In this document: positions 53,528 through 61,312 of the stretch, piece by piece | Layout: each line of letters begins with the position of its first letter | Numbering within the stretch: the first letter of the stretch is position 1 | Source of the DNA: Schaalia hyovaginalis | Lineage (GTDB): Bacteria > Actinomycetota > Actinomycetes > Actinomycetales > Actinomycetaceae | Length of the DNA: 64,000 nucleotides | Assembly (NCBI RefSeq): GCF_014208035.1 | Contig: NZ_JACHMK010000001.1 | Span: forward strand, 1,674,001-1,738,000 | Direction: 5' to 3' | The notes under the pieces: generated by a model | Databases searched by the model: none | Told to the model about the DNA's origin: nothing | What the model saw: only the letters and a program-made list of their open reading frames with translations | Position numbers and translations under genes: made by a program

Positions 53528-53676
53528 GAATGATCCTCTACTGGATGGGTCGCCCGCTCGGGGCGGAGATACGGTCTCCCGATGGAATGCGCGGTGCGCG
53601 GGGAGGGGATGCGCGGCGATGAGATCTCGTGGCGCATGGTGCCATGATTCGGCGGGGTCGAACGACCTCTGCGGCG

Positions 53677-53682
53677 AGTATA
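53677..53682 (-). promoter_or_regulatory. Candidate rho promoter (-10 TATACT)
   Basis: TATACT on the minus strand is close to the consensus -10 and lies about 150 bases before the rho ATG, leaving a long leader. No clear -35 is visible at 17 bases. The 255 bases between rho and thrB hold this site and no gene. Confidence 0.5.
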
Positions 53683-53782
53683 GCGCGATGATCGCCCGAT
53701 GGGCGCAATGGGGCGGAATCCCCGGGATGCGCTCTCAGTCACAGGGGTGCCCGGGGCCCGTCCGGCGCCGATCGGGCGGGCT

Positions 53783-54730
53783 TCAGCCCTTCCGCGGCGC
53801 CAGGCGCCCCCGGGTGATCCGCACGCCCTCGGTCGCGACCGGAAGCGTGAGGACCCGCCATCCCGCGGCCTGAGCGTCGTGCCGCACGCTTGCGGGCACC
53901 TGCTCCAGGCTGAGCACCGAGGGGCCCGCGCCGGAGACGACTGCGGCCATTCCGCCGGCGCGCAGCCAGTCGACGAGGGCGAGGGAGGGCTCCATCGCGC
54001 TCCGGCGATGCTCCTGGTGGAGGCGGTCCCGCGTCGCATTCATGAGGAGGTCGTGGAAGGAGGCGCCGTCCGCCGCCGTTCGCGCGCCCGTCATGAGGGC
54101 GGCGAGGAGCGCCGCGCGGGAGAGGTTGTAGATCGCGTCCGTGCGCGCGAGCTCGTCCTTCAGCGCGGCGCGCGCTGTGGAGGTCGGCAGTTCGTACTCC
54201 GGGACGAAGACGACCGGGGAGATGCCGTTGGGGGGATCGAGGCGCAGCGCCCCCGGTCGGCCCTCCTCGAGCCATGCGACGGTCGCTCCGCCGAGGACTG
54301 CGGGCGCGACGTTGTCCGGATGGCCCTCCATGTCGGTGCCGAGCTCGAGGATCTCCTGCGGCGTGAGCACATCGGGATCGCCGATGAGGGCCCGTGCGAG
54401 CGCGATGCCCGCGACGATCGCCGAAGCGGAGGATCCCAGGCCCCGCGAGTGCGGGATCCGGTTTCGGCAGTGCATTCGAATGCCCACTTGGGGGGCCCCG
54501 ACGCGATCGAGGGCGAGGCGGAGCGCCTGGACGACGAGATTGTCCTCCCCCTCCCCCACTCCGCCCGCGCCCTCGCCCTCGACGACGACGGAGGTGGGAC
54601 CGCCTGCAGTGGCGTGAACGGAGATCTCGTCCCAGAGGTCCAGGGCCATGCCCATCGAGTCGAATCCCGGGCCGAGGTTGGCGCTCGTCGCGGGGACGGC
54701 GACGGCGACGAAGTCATCGCGGAGCTGCAC
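53783..54730 (-). CDS. thrB: Homoserine kinase
   Basis: This GHMP kinase phosphorylates homoserine in threonine synthesis. The 315 residues show VAVPATSANLGPGFDSMGMAL, PHSRGLGSSASAIVAGIALA (ATP loop), and GAGPSVLSL near the end. The start is four bases after the hom stop. thrC, which often lies between hom and thrB in actinobacteria, is missing here. Confidence 0.95.
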   Translation of the reverse strand: MQLRDDFVAVAVPATSANLGPGFDSMGMALDLWDEISVHATAGGPTSVVVEGEGAGGVGEGEDNLVVQALRLALDRVGAPQVGIRMHCRNRIPHSRGLGSSASAIVAGIALARALIGDPDVLTPQEILELGTDMEGHPDNVAPAVLGGATVAWLEEGRPGALRLDPPNGISPVVFVPEYELPTSTARAALKDELARTDAIYNLSRAALLAALMTGARTAADGASFHDLLMNATRDRLHQEHRRSAMEPSLALVDWLRAGGMAAVVSGAGPSVLSLEQVPASVRHDAQAAGWRVLTLPVATEGVRITRGRLAPRKG

Positions 54731-54734
54731 GGCG

Positions 54735-56042
54735 TCACTCCTCTTCGACGCGGATCGCGCTGGTGACCTCGCGGACCGCCTCGGAGTGGGCCAGGGCCTT
54801 CACGACGGCCTTGAGGTCCGCTTCGCGCGCCAGATGCGTGGTGGCGACGATGATGCAGGTGCCGGGGACCTCGTCGTCGCGCTGATGGACCGATTGGATC
54901 GAGACGCCGTGCCGCGCGAAAATCCCGGCCACATCGGAGAGGACTCCGAGACGGTCCTCAACGGCCATCCTGATCTGATAGCGGGTCCTGGTGGTCCCCG
55001 GGTCGAGGATCGGCAGGTGGGCGTACACGGACTCGCGCGGCGCGTGCCCGCCGTAGACCCGGTGGTGCGCGGCGGCGACGAGGTCGGACAGGACGGCGGA
55101 GGCGGTCGGGGCGCCGCCGGCCCCCTGCCCGTAGAACATGAGCCGCCCGGCGTATTCGCCTTCGACGACGATGGCATTGAAGGCGCCGTCGACGCTCGCC
55201 AGGGGGGAGTCCACGGGGACGAGGGCGGGGTGGACGCGCATGGCGACGCCTTCGACCCCGTCCTCGCCGATCCGCCTTTCGGCGATGGCGAGGAGTTTGA
55301 TCGCGCGGTTGAAGTAGGCGGCCTCGGACATGTCCGCGGGGGTGATCCTCGTGATGCCCTCGACGTCGACGTCGTCGATGCCGACTCGCGTGTGGAAGGC
55401 GAGGGAGGCGAGGATCGCGCATTTCGCCGCGGCGTCGAGGCCTTCGACGTCGGCGGAGGGGTCCGCTTCGGCGAAGCCGAGCTCCTGGGCCTGCGCGAGG
55501 GCCTCGGCGTAGCCGAGTCCCCGGGTGGCCATGGCATCGAGGATGAAGTTGGTCGTCCCGTTAACGATGCCCACGACCTTGGTGATGCGGTCGCCGGCCA
55601 GGGATTCGCGCAGGCCGTAGACGACGGGGACGGCGCCGGCCACCGCCGCCTCATAGTAGAGGTCCGCTCCGGAGGCCGCCGCCGCGCTGTAGAGCTCGGG
55701 GCCGTGCGCCGCCAGCAGGGCTTTGTTGCCCGTCACGACGCTGATGCCCTTGTCGAGTGCGGACAGGACGAGGGTGCGGGCGGGTTCGATGCCGCCGATG
55801 AGTTCGACGACAATGTCCTTGCCGAGGATCGCCTCGTCCGGGTCGGTGGTGAGCAGGTCCCGGTCGATGGCCTCGTCGCGTTCGGCTCCGAGATCGCGCA
55901 CGAGGATGCTCGAGACGCTCATGCGCGCTCCGGCCCGGGCCGCGAAGTCCTCCGCCTGTTCACTAAGGATCCGGATGACCTGCGATCCGACGGTTCCGGC
56001 GCCGAGCACCCCGATTTGAAGCTCTGGGAGGGACTGGGTCAC
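54735..56042 (-). CDS. hom: Homoserine dehydrogenase
   Basis: The enzyme reduces aspartate semialdehyde to homoserine for threonine and methionine. The 435 residues contain the NAD(P) motif GVLGAGTVGSQV, VVTGNKALLAAHG, GIVNGTTNFILDAM, and a C-terminal ACT domain (RYQIRMAVEDRLGVLSDVAG) for feedback control by threonine. CAAGGAGCCCTC precedes the ATG; TATGCT at 56090-56095 is a likely -10 element. thrB follows in the operon. Confidence 0.96.
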   Translation of the reverse strand: MTQSLPELQIGVLGAGTVGSQVIRILSEQAEDFAARAGARMSVSSILVRDLGAERDEAIDRDLLTTDPDEAILGKDIVVELIGGIEPARTLVLSALDKGISVVTGNKALLAAHGPELYSAAAASGADLYYEAAVAGAVPVVYGLRESLAGDRITKVVGIVNGTTNFILDAMATRGLGYAEALAQAQELGFAEADPSADVEGLDAAAKCAILASLAFHTRVGIDDVDVEGITRITPADMSEAAYFNRAIKLLAIAERRIGEDGVEGVAMRVHPALVPVDSPLASVDGAFNAIVVEGEYAGRLMFYGQGAGGAPTASAVLSDLVAAAHHRVYGGHAPRESVYAHLPILDPGTTRTRYQIRMAVEDRLGVLSDVAGIFARHGVSIQSVHQRDDEVPGTCIIVATTHLAREADLKAVVKALAHSEAVREVTSAIRVEEE

Positions 56043-56089
56043 GAGGGCTCCTTGAAGAGGTCGTCATGCGGATTGGCTGAGCGTCTTAG

Positions 56090-56095
56090 AGCATA
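56090..56095 (-). promoter_or_regulatory. Candidate hom promoter (-10 TATGCT)
   Basis: TATGCT on the minus strand is about 50 bases upstream of the hom ATG, giving a leader of roughly 40 bases with a good ribosome binding site. The -35 is unclear. Confidence 0.45.
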
Positions 56096-56396
56096 GGCGG
56101 CGCGGCGTCGGAAGGCCCGGCGCTTCCACGGATCAGATCCGCCGCCCGGCCCTGGGCGATCCTCAGCGGGAGGCGCGCGGACGAAAGCGGGAAGGGACCA
56201 AAGTCCTGGCCCTAAAGTCCTGGGCCGCCTGCTTTCGTCGCCTGTGAGAAGCCGCATAGGCCGATTCAGGCGATGAGCATGGCAATTGCTTGAAGATGGT
56301 ACGAGAATCGAAGCAGGTGCCCACCGGCATGAGTTGGAGAATCATCCAGGACCGGACCCGCACACCGGGAATTCGGAACAATCGAGAGAAGGAATG
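56096..56396 (+). promoter_or_regulatory. pflB upstream region with AAAGTCCTGG direct repeats
   Basis: This gene-free stretch must hold the pfl promoter. AAAGTCCTGG occurs at 56200-56209 and again at 56214-56223, a 14-bp spacing, which may mark a regulator site. No FNR-type TTGAT-N4-ATCAA palindrome was seen. Base composition becomes AT-richer from about 56280, and AGAAGGA lies just before the pflB start. Confidence 0.35.
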
Positions 56397-58517
56397 ATGA
56401 CGACAGAGCAGACCGCTCCTTCCGTCCCCGCACCCGAGGCCTGGGAGGGCTTCGCAACCGGAAACTGGGCGAAGGAGGTCGACGTCCGCGACTTCATCCA
56501 GCGCAACTACACCCCCTATGAAGGCGACGCGGCCTTCCTCGCCGGCCCCACCGACAAGACGCTGCGCGTCTGGGACACCCTCGAGAAGGAGTTCCTCGCC
56601 GAAGAGCGCAAGGTCCGCATCCTCGACGTCGACACCCACACCCCCGCCGACATCGACGCCTTCAAGCCCGGCTACATCTGCGCCGACGACGACGTCATCG
56701 TGGGCCTCCAGACCGATGCGCCCCTCAAGCGCGCCATGATGCCCAACGGCGGATGGCGCATGGTCGAGACCGCGATCAAGGAGGCCGGCAAGGAGGTCGA
56801 CCCCGAGGTCAAGAAGATCTTCACCCAGTACCGCAAGACCCACAACGACGCGGTCTTCGACATCTACACGCCGCGCATCCGCGCCGCCCGCTCCTCCCAC
56901 ATCATCACCGGCCTGCCCGACGCCTACGGCCGCGGGCGCATCATCGGCGACTACCGCCGCGTCGCCCTCTACGGCGTCGATCAGCTCATCGAGTGGAAGC
57001 AGCAGGACAAGGACCGCTACGCGGACCAGCCCTTCTCCGAGCACTGGGCGCGCTACCGCGAGGAGCACTCCGAGCAGATCAAGGCCCTCAAGAAGCTCAA
57101 GAAGATGGCCGCCGACTACGGCTTCGACATCTCCGGGCCCGCGAAGACCGCGAAGGAAGCGGTCCAGTGGACCTACTTCGGCTACCTCGCCTCCGTGAAG
57201 TCGCAGGACGGCGCCGCGATGTCGATCGGCCGCCTCTCCGCCTTCTTCGACGTCTACTTCGAGCGCGACCTCGCCGCCGGTCTCATCACCGAGTCCGACG
57301 CCCAGGAGATCATCGACGCCCTCGTCATCAAGCTCCGCATCACGCGATTCCTCCGCACGATCGACTACGACCAGATCTTCTCCGGCGACCCCTACTGGGC
57401 GACCTGGTCGGACGCCGGCTTCGGCGACGACGGCCGCACCCTCGTCACGAAGACCTCCTTCCGCCTCCTCCAGACGCTGCGCAACCTCGGCCCGGCCCCC
57501 GAGCCGAACATCACGATCTTCTGGGATGAGAACCTGCCGAAGGGCTACAAGGAGTTCTGCGCGGCGATCTCGATCGAGACCTCGTCGATCCAGTACGAGT
57601 CCGACCCGCAGATCCGCGAGCACTGGGGCGACGACGCGGCGATCGCGTGCTGCGTCTCCCCGATGAAGGTCGGCAAGCAGATGCAGTTCTTCGGAGCCCG
57701 CGTCAACGCCGCCAAGGCCCTCCTCTACGCCATCAACGGCGGGCGCGATGAGATGAGCGGCAAGCAGATCATGACCGGCTACGAGCCCGTCTTGGGCGAC
57801 GGCCCCCTCGATTTCGACGAGGTCTGGGCGAAGTACGAGGACATGCTCGACTGGGTCGTCGGCACCTACGTCGAGGCCCTCAACATCATCCACTACTGCC
57901 ACGACCGCTACGCCTACGAGTCGATCGAAATGGCGCTCCACGATTCGGAGATCATCCGGACCATGGGCTGCGGCATCGCGGGCCTGTCGATCGTCGCCGA
58001 CTCCCTCGCGGCCATCAAGTACGCGAAGGTCACGCCGGTGCGCGACGAGACCGGGCTGGTCGTCGACTACGTGACCGAGGGCGAGTTCCCGACCTACGGC
58101 AATGACGACGACCGCGCCGACGACATCGCCGCGACGATCGTCCACACGATCATGTCGAAGATCCGCGCCATCCCGATGTACCGCGATGCGATCCCGACCC
58201 AGTCGGTCCTCACGATCACCTCGAACGTCGTCTACGGCAAGGCCACCGGTGCCTTCCCCTCGGGCCACAAGGCGGGCACCCCCTTCGCCCCCGGCGCGAA
58301 CCCGGAGAATGGCATCGACACGCACGGCATGGTCGCCTCCATGCTCTCGGTCGGCAAGCTCGACTACAACGACGCGCTCGACGGCATTTCGCTGACGAAT
58401 ACGATCACTCCGTCCGGCCTGGGCCGCACGAAGGAAGAGCAGATCACCAACCTCGTCGGCATCCTCGACGCGGGCTTCGTCCCCGACGAATCCTGCTCCG
58501 TCAGCGCCTCCCTCTGA
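56397..58517 (+). CDS. pflB: Pyruvate formate-lyase catalytic core lacking the glycyl-radical domain
   Basis: The enzyme splits pyruvate plus CoA into acetyl-CoA and formate. ATG 56397 is chosen over the adjacent ATG 56394 for spacing from AAGGA. The 706 residues cover the PFL barrel: [35 protein letters not shown], and the active cysteines Cys418-Cys419 in [12 protein letters not shown], the same numbers as in E. coli. [20 protein letters not shown] is near the end. The chain stops at SCSVSASL, about 58 residues short of a normal PFL: the RVSGY radical region is absent here and encoded by the next gene (58591-58842). The protein needs that partner to work. Confidence 0.95.
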   Translation: MTTEQTAPSVPAPEAWEGFATGNWAKEVDVRDFIQRNYTPYEGDAAFLAGPTDKTLRVWDTLEKEFLAEERKVRILDVDTHTPADIDAFKPGYICADDDVIVGLQTDAPLKRAMMPNGGWRMVETAIKEAGKEVDPEVKKIFTQYRKTHNDAVFDIYTPRIRAARSSHIITGLPDAYGRGRIIGDYRRVALYGVDQLIEWKQQDKDRYADQPFSEHWARYREEHSEQIKALKKLKKMAADYGFDISGPAKTAKEAVQWTYFGYLASVKSQDGAAMSIGRLSAFFDVYFERDLAAGLITESDAQEIIDALVIKLRITRFLRTIDYDQIFSGDPYWATWSDAGFGDDGRTLVTKTSFRLLQTLRNLGPAPEPNITIFWDENLPKGYKEFCAAISIETSSIQYESDPQIREHWGDDAAIACCVSPMKVGKQMQFFGARVNAAKALLYAINGGRDEMSGKQIMTGYEPVLGDGPLDFDEVWAKYEDMLDWVVGTYVEALNIIHYCHDRYAYESIEMALHDSEIIRTMGCGIAGLSIVADSLAAIKYAKVTPVRDETGLVVDYVTEGEFPTYGNDDDRADDIAATIVHTIMSKIRAIPMYRDAIPTQSVLTITSNVVYGKATGAFPSGHKAGTPFAPGANPENGIDTHGMVASMLSVGKLDYNDALDGISLTNTITPSGLGRTKEEQITNLVGILDAGFVPDESCSVSASL

Positions 58518-58526
58518 TCGATCCCA

Positions 58527-58555
58527 GGCGGGGGACGGACGGACCCTCCCCCGCC
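58527..58555 (+). other. Intercistronic hairpin between pflB and the radical-domain gene
   Basis: GGCGGGGGA (58527-58535) pairs with TCCCCCGCC (58547-58555) across 11 bases. There is no T run. It could protect or process the mRNA and set unequal amounts of the two PFL subunits. Confidence 0.55.
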
Positions 58556-58590
58556 GAATCCGCCCCACCTCGCAAAGGAGTATCCGAAAA

Positions 58591-58842
58591 ATGGCAACCA
58601 AGACCTACGAAGAGCGACTCGCCGATATGCGCGCGGCGCGCACCGAGCGCGGCGTCACCGACGGCCTCTACCACGCGAACATCAACGTCCTCGACCGTTC
58701 CACCCTCGAGGACGCCATCGAGCACCCCGAGAAGTACCCGAACCTCACGGTCCGCGTTTCCGGCTACGCGGTGAACTTCGTCAAGCTCACCCGCGAGCAG
58801 CAGCTCGACGTGCTCTCGCGCACCTTCCACCACTCGGCCTGA
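58591..58842 (+). CDS. grcA: Autonomous glycyl-radical domain protein (second part of split PFL)
   Basis: The 83-residue protein holds the complete C-terminal radical domain of [39 protein letters not shown] with radical Gly58, and [14 protein letters not shown]. Residues 1-25 are a charged linker. AAAGGAG lies 10 bases before the ATG. It resembles GrcA/YfiD, known to rescue oxygen-cleaved PFL, but here the neighbouring core has no radical domain of its own, so this is likely an essential subunit. It lies 73 bases after pflB in another frame and before pflA. The symbol grcA is used by domain analogy. Confidence 0.93.
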   Translation: MATKTYEERLADMRAARTERGVTDGLYHANINVLDRSTLEDAIEHPEKYPNLTVRVSGYAVNFVKLTREQQLDVLSRTFHHSA

Positions 58843-58876
58843 GCCGAGGGCGCCGGCCCCGGTCGGCACTCATCGC

Positions 58877-58907
58877 CGCGGGGCGCAGGATCCTCCTGCG
58901 CCCCGCG
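58877..58907 (+). other. Hairpin between radical-domain gene and pflA
   Basis: CGCGGGGCGCAGGA (58877-58890) pairs perfectly with 58894-58907 across three bases, a very stable 14-bp stem. No T run follows, only a pyrimidine-rich tract. It may weaken read-through into pflA, so that the activase is made in smaller amounts. Confidence 0.6.
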
Positions 58908-58942
58908 CGCTGCGCCTCCCCTCTTCTCCCCCTAAGGACCCC

Positions 58943-59872
58943 ATGAGCACCGCATCGACCGCCATCCCCCTCGGCGACGGGTCGAGCATCGTTCCGCTGC
59001 CCCTCGATCCGAATGCGCCTCAACGGCGGGATCAGGATTTCGACGCGCCCGTCGGCCGCACCTCGGGCCAGGGCGTCGCCGGGCTCGCCGAGCTCACCGA
59101 TGTCGAGCGCTCCGAGCGGCTCCGCAAGATGCACGAGGGCGACCTCGGCTCGGTCCACTCCTGGGAGCTCGTCACCGCTGTCGACGGCCCCGGAACGCGT
59201 CTGACGGTCTTCCTCAACGGCTGCGGCCTGCGCTGCCTGTACTGCCACAATCCCGACACCTTCCTCATGAAGGACGGAACGCCTGTCGAGACGGGGGAGA
59301 TCCTCTCGCGCATCAAGCGCTACCGCCGCATCTTCAAGGCGACGGGCGGAGGCCTGACCCTGTCGGGCGGCGAGGCCATGATGCAACCCGAATTCGTGCG
59401 CAAGATCCTGCGGGGCGCGAAGGAGATGGGCGTCCACACCTGCCTCGACACCTCCGGGTTCCTGGGCGCGAACTGCGACGACGCGATGCTCGACGATCTC
59501 GACCTCGTCCTCCTCGACGTGAAGTCCGGAGATCCCGATACCTATCACCGCGTCACTTCCGGTCGGCTCCAACCGACGATCGATTTCGGAGACCGTCTCG
59601 CGGCTCGCGGAACGACGCGCGTGTGGATCCGTTTCGTCCTGGTCCCCGGGCTCACCGACGCGAAGGAGAACATCGAGGCGATCGGCCGGATCATCTCCGC
59701 GTGGAAGAACGTGATCGACCGGGTCGAGGTGCTCCCCTTCCATCAGATGGGCCGCGACAAGTGGCGGTCCTTGGAGCTGAAGTACGAGTTGGAGGAGACG
59801 AAGCCCCCGACGCCGGAGGCGACCGAAGAGGTGCGCGAGTACTTCCGTTCCCTGGGCTTCGAGGTGCACTGA
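58943..59872 (+). CDS. pflA: Pyruvate formate-lyase activating enzyme
   Basis: This radical SAM enzyme takes a hydrogen from the PFL glycine. The 309 residues contain NGCGLRCLYCHNPDTF with the Fe-S cysteines 94, 98 and 101, GGGLTLSGGEAMMQ and VWIRFVLVPGLTDA. Compared with the about 246-residue enterobacterial enzyme it has about 65 extra N-terminal residues without cysteines. It is in the same operon as the split PFL and acts on the separate radical-domain protein. A start further in (RKMHEGDLGS) has no clear ribosome binding site. Confidence 0.95.
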   Translation: MSTASTAIPLGDGSSIVPLPLDPNAPQRRDQDFDAPVGRTSGQGVAGLAELTDVERSERLRKMHEGDLGSVHSWELVTAVDGPGTRLTVFLNGCGLRCLYCHNPDTFLMKDGTPVETGEILSRIKRYRRIFKATGGGLTLSGGEAMMQPEFVRKILRGAKEMGVHTCLDTSGFLGANCDDAMLDDLDLVLLDVKSGDPDTYHRVTSGRLQPTIDFGDRLAARGTTRVWIRFVLVPGLTDAKENIEAIGRIISAWKNVIDRVEVLPFHQMGRDKWRSLELKYELEETKPPTPEATEEVREYFRSLGFEVH

Positions 59873-60003
59873 TTTCGCCACCCGAGGATGCGGTCCCATG
59901 CGAAGCAGAGTGCGCGCAGGGCCCCTGCGGGTTCTTCCGAGCATTGGAAGTTTTTGATAGCCTGCCGGAGACGCCCTTCCATTGAAGAGTCAAGGAGACG
60001 ATG

Positions 60004-60387
60004 ATGTCCCGTTCTTCAGCGCCCAGGCCGATGCTCCTCCTCACTTTCGGCCTCGCCTCCATCGCCCTGACCATCGGCGCCTGCTCCCCCGCGGCCCCGA
60101 AGGATGACGCCGTTCAAAGTTCTGCTCAGAGTTCCGCCGACACTCCCCAGAGCACTATCGACGGTGTCGCTCAGAGCACCATCGACGAGCTGATCGAGCT
60201 CTACCCCGAAATGACGGAGATGCCACGAGAGAGGCTAGTCGCGGCATTCTCGGAATATGCTGCGAAAGTGGGGATGACGACCGAGGACTATCTGCAAGTC
60301 GTGATCAGGGAGACTCGCGAGAACGACGAGGCGATGCGGAGGGCCGTAGAAGAAGCGACCGGCAACGCACCCGCGCAATCACGCTAA
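60004..60387 (+). CDS. Small lipoprotein with ELIELYPEM helical domain, 127 aa
   Basis: The second of two ATGs is chosen, with AAGGAG six bases upstream. A lipoprotein signal ends at IGAC (Cys27). After a Ser/Gln-rich linker comes a helical domain of about 55 residues: ELIELYPEMTEMPRERL, then EYAAKVGMTTEDYLQ and RETRENDEAMRR. The same domain, about half identical by eye, forms the front of the YiiX-like enzyme in the next gene. The function is unknown; anchored on the outer membrane face, it may bind, inhibit or substitute for the enzyme's domain. Confidence 0.75.
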   Translation: MSRSSAPRPMLLLTFGLASIALTIGACSPAAPKDDAVQSSAQSSADTPQSTIDGVAQSTIDELIELYPEMTEMPRERLVAAFSEYAAKVGMTTEDYLQVVIRETRENDEAMRRAVEEATGNAPAQSR

Positions 60388-60510
60388 AGAATCTTCACGA
60401 TCAACACCCCCGCGAACTCCCGGACTCGCACTTTTCCAAATATCTTCGACACCTTCAGAAAACTCCCCGGTATTGAATATCAGCTCCCCGTCCATTGATT
60501 GAGAGGCTCA

Positions 60511-61302
60511 ATGATGAACCGAATTCTCTTCAAAACAATAACAGTGGCAGCCCTTTCCCTTCTCAGCATTACCGGCATCACTCCACCAACGAGCGCCGAA
60601 GATCGCGATTTGTATCAGGAATTGATCGAGCTTTATCCCGAGATGAAGCAGGCATCAAGAGAGTTTCTTATCGACGTATTCGCGAAGCAGGCCGAGAAAT
60701 TCGGTTACGCGCCCGATGAATACCTTGAACAGATCATTGAGGAAACTCGCCTCAACGATGAAGCGATGCGCCAATCCATCGACGGACAAGCGCCCAGCGA
60801 TTCAGGCGGCATCCAGACACGCGCAGCATACCCCAAACTTCCGGATTCCTATTACAAGGGCGACATCTATATCAGCCCTGCGACTCACATCTTCAATCAC
60901 GGGCATACCGGGATCTACGGCGACACCTACTGGGTCGTCGAGGCGAGCGGGCCCGGCACCCTCAGCAATTGGCACTACACGAACGAAATCGCAGGTCCAT
61001 CCGGCACGAAGCTCTTTGAAACAACATTGAGCCAGCACGCTCAGAACCTCGCCGCCGACTACGCCTACACGAATCTCCGAGGATACCGTTATCCTTCACT
61101 GAAACTGCTCGACACTGTTCCAAACATGGTCAGCCCGAGAGACACCAATCCGAACTCACTCACATGCTCGCAACTCGTCTGGCTCGCCTATCTGCGAACC
61201 ACCGGAGTCGATCTCGATGGGAGCGAGCTTCTTCCGAGATTAATCCTTCCCTACGACATCGAGGACTCTCCCTATACGAAACAGAACTGGGAAGTGCGAT
61301 AG
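60511..61302 (+). CDS. Secreted YiiX-like permuted NlpC/P60 cysteine hydrolase
   Basis: The 263-residue protein has a Sec signal peptide (1-29, ending PTSA), the ELIELYPEM helical domain (38-90) and a papain-like domain. Motifs: KGDIYISPATHIFNHGHTGIYG (in parts; His132), Glu144 in WVVEASG, and Cys219 in SLTCSQLVWLAYL. The His-before-Cys order is that of the circularly permuted YiiX/YaeF group, which cleaves amide or ester bonds in peptidoglycan or lipids. The substrate is unknown. Codon use is AT-richer than in the neighbours, suggesting later acquisition. GAGAGG precedes the ATG. Confidence 0.8.
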   Translation: MMNRILFKTITVAALSLLSITGITPPTSAEDRDLYQELIELYPEMKQASREFLIDVFAKQAEKFGYAPDEYLEQIIEETRLNDEAMRQSIDGQAPSDSGGIQTRAAYPKLPDSYYKGDIYISPATHIFNHGHTGIYGDTYWVVEASGPGTLSNWHYTNEIAGPSGTKLFETTLSQHAQNLAADYAYTNLRGYRYPSLKLLDTVPNMVSPRDTNPNSLTCSQLVWLAYLRTTGVDLDGSELLPRLILPYDIEDSPYTKQNWEVR

Positions 61303-61312
61303 AGGCCGCTAG

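Noticed and set aside
58518..58590. The split PFL as a simple sequencing frameshift.
   Set aside because: The two parts are separated by 73 bases that contain a hairpin and a ribosome binding site, the second part has its own ATG and linker, and no single base change joins the frames.
56163..58601. Very long open frame antisense to pflB, and similar ones antisense to leuS (11618-14404) and atpD (39340-40998).
   Set aside because: They mirror strongly coding sense genes in high-GC DNA, have Arg/Ala/Val/Asp-biased composition, no ribosome binding sites and no recognisable motifs.
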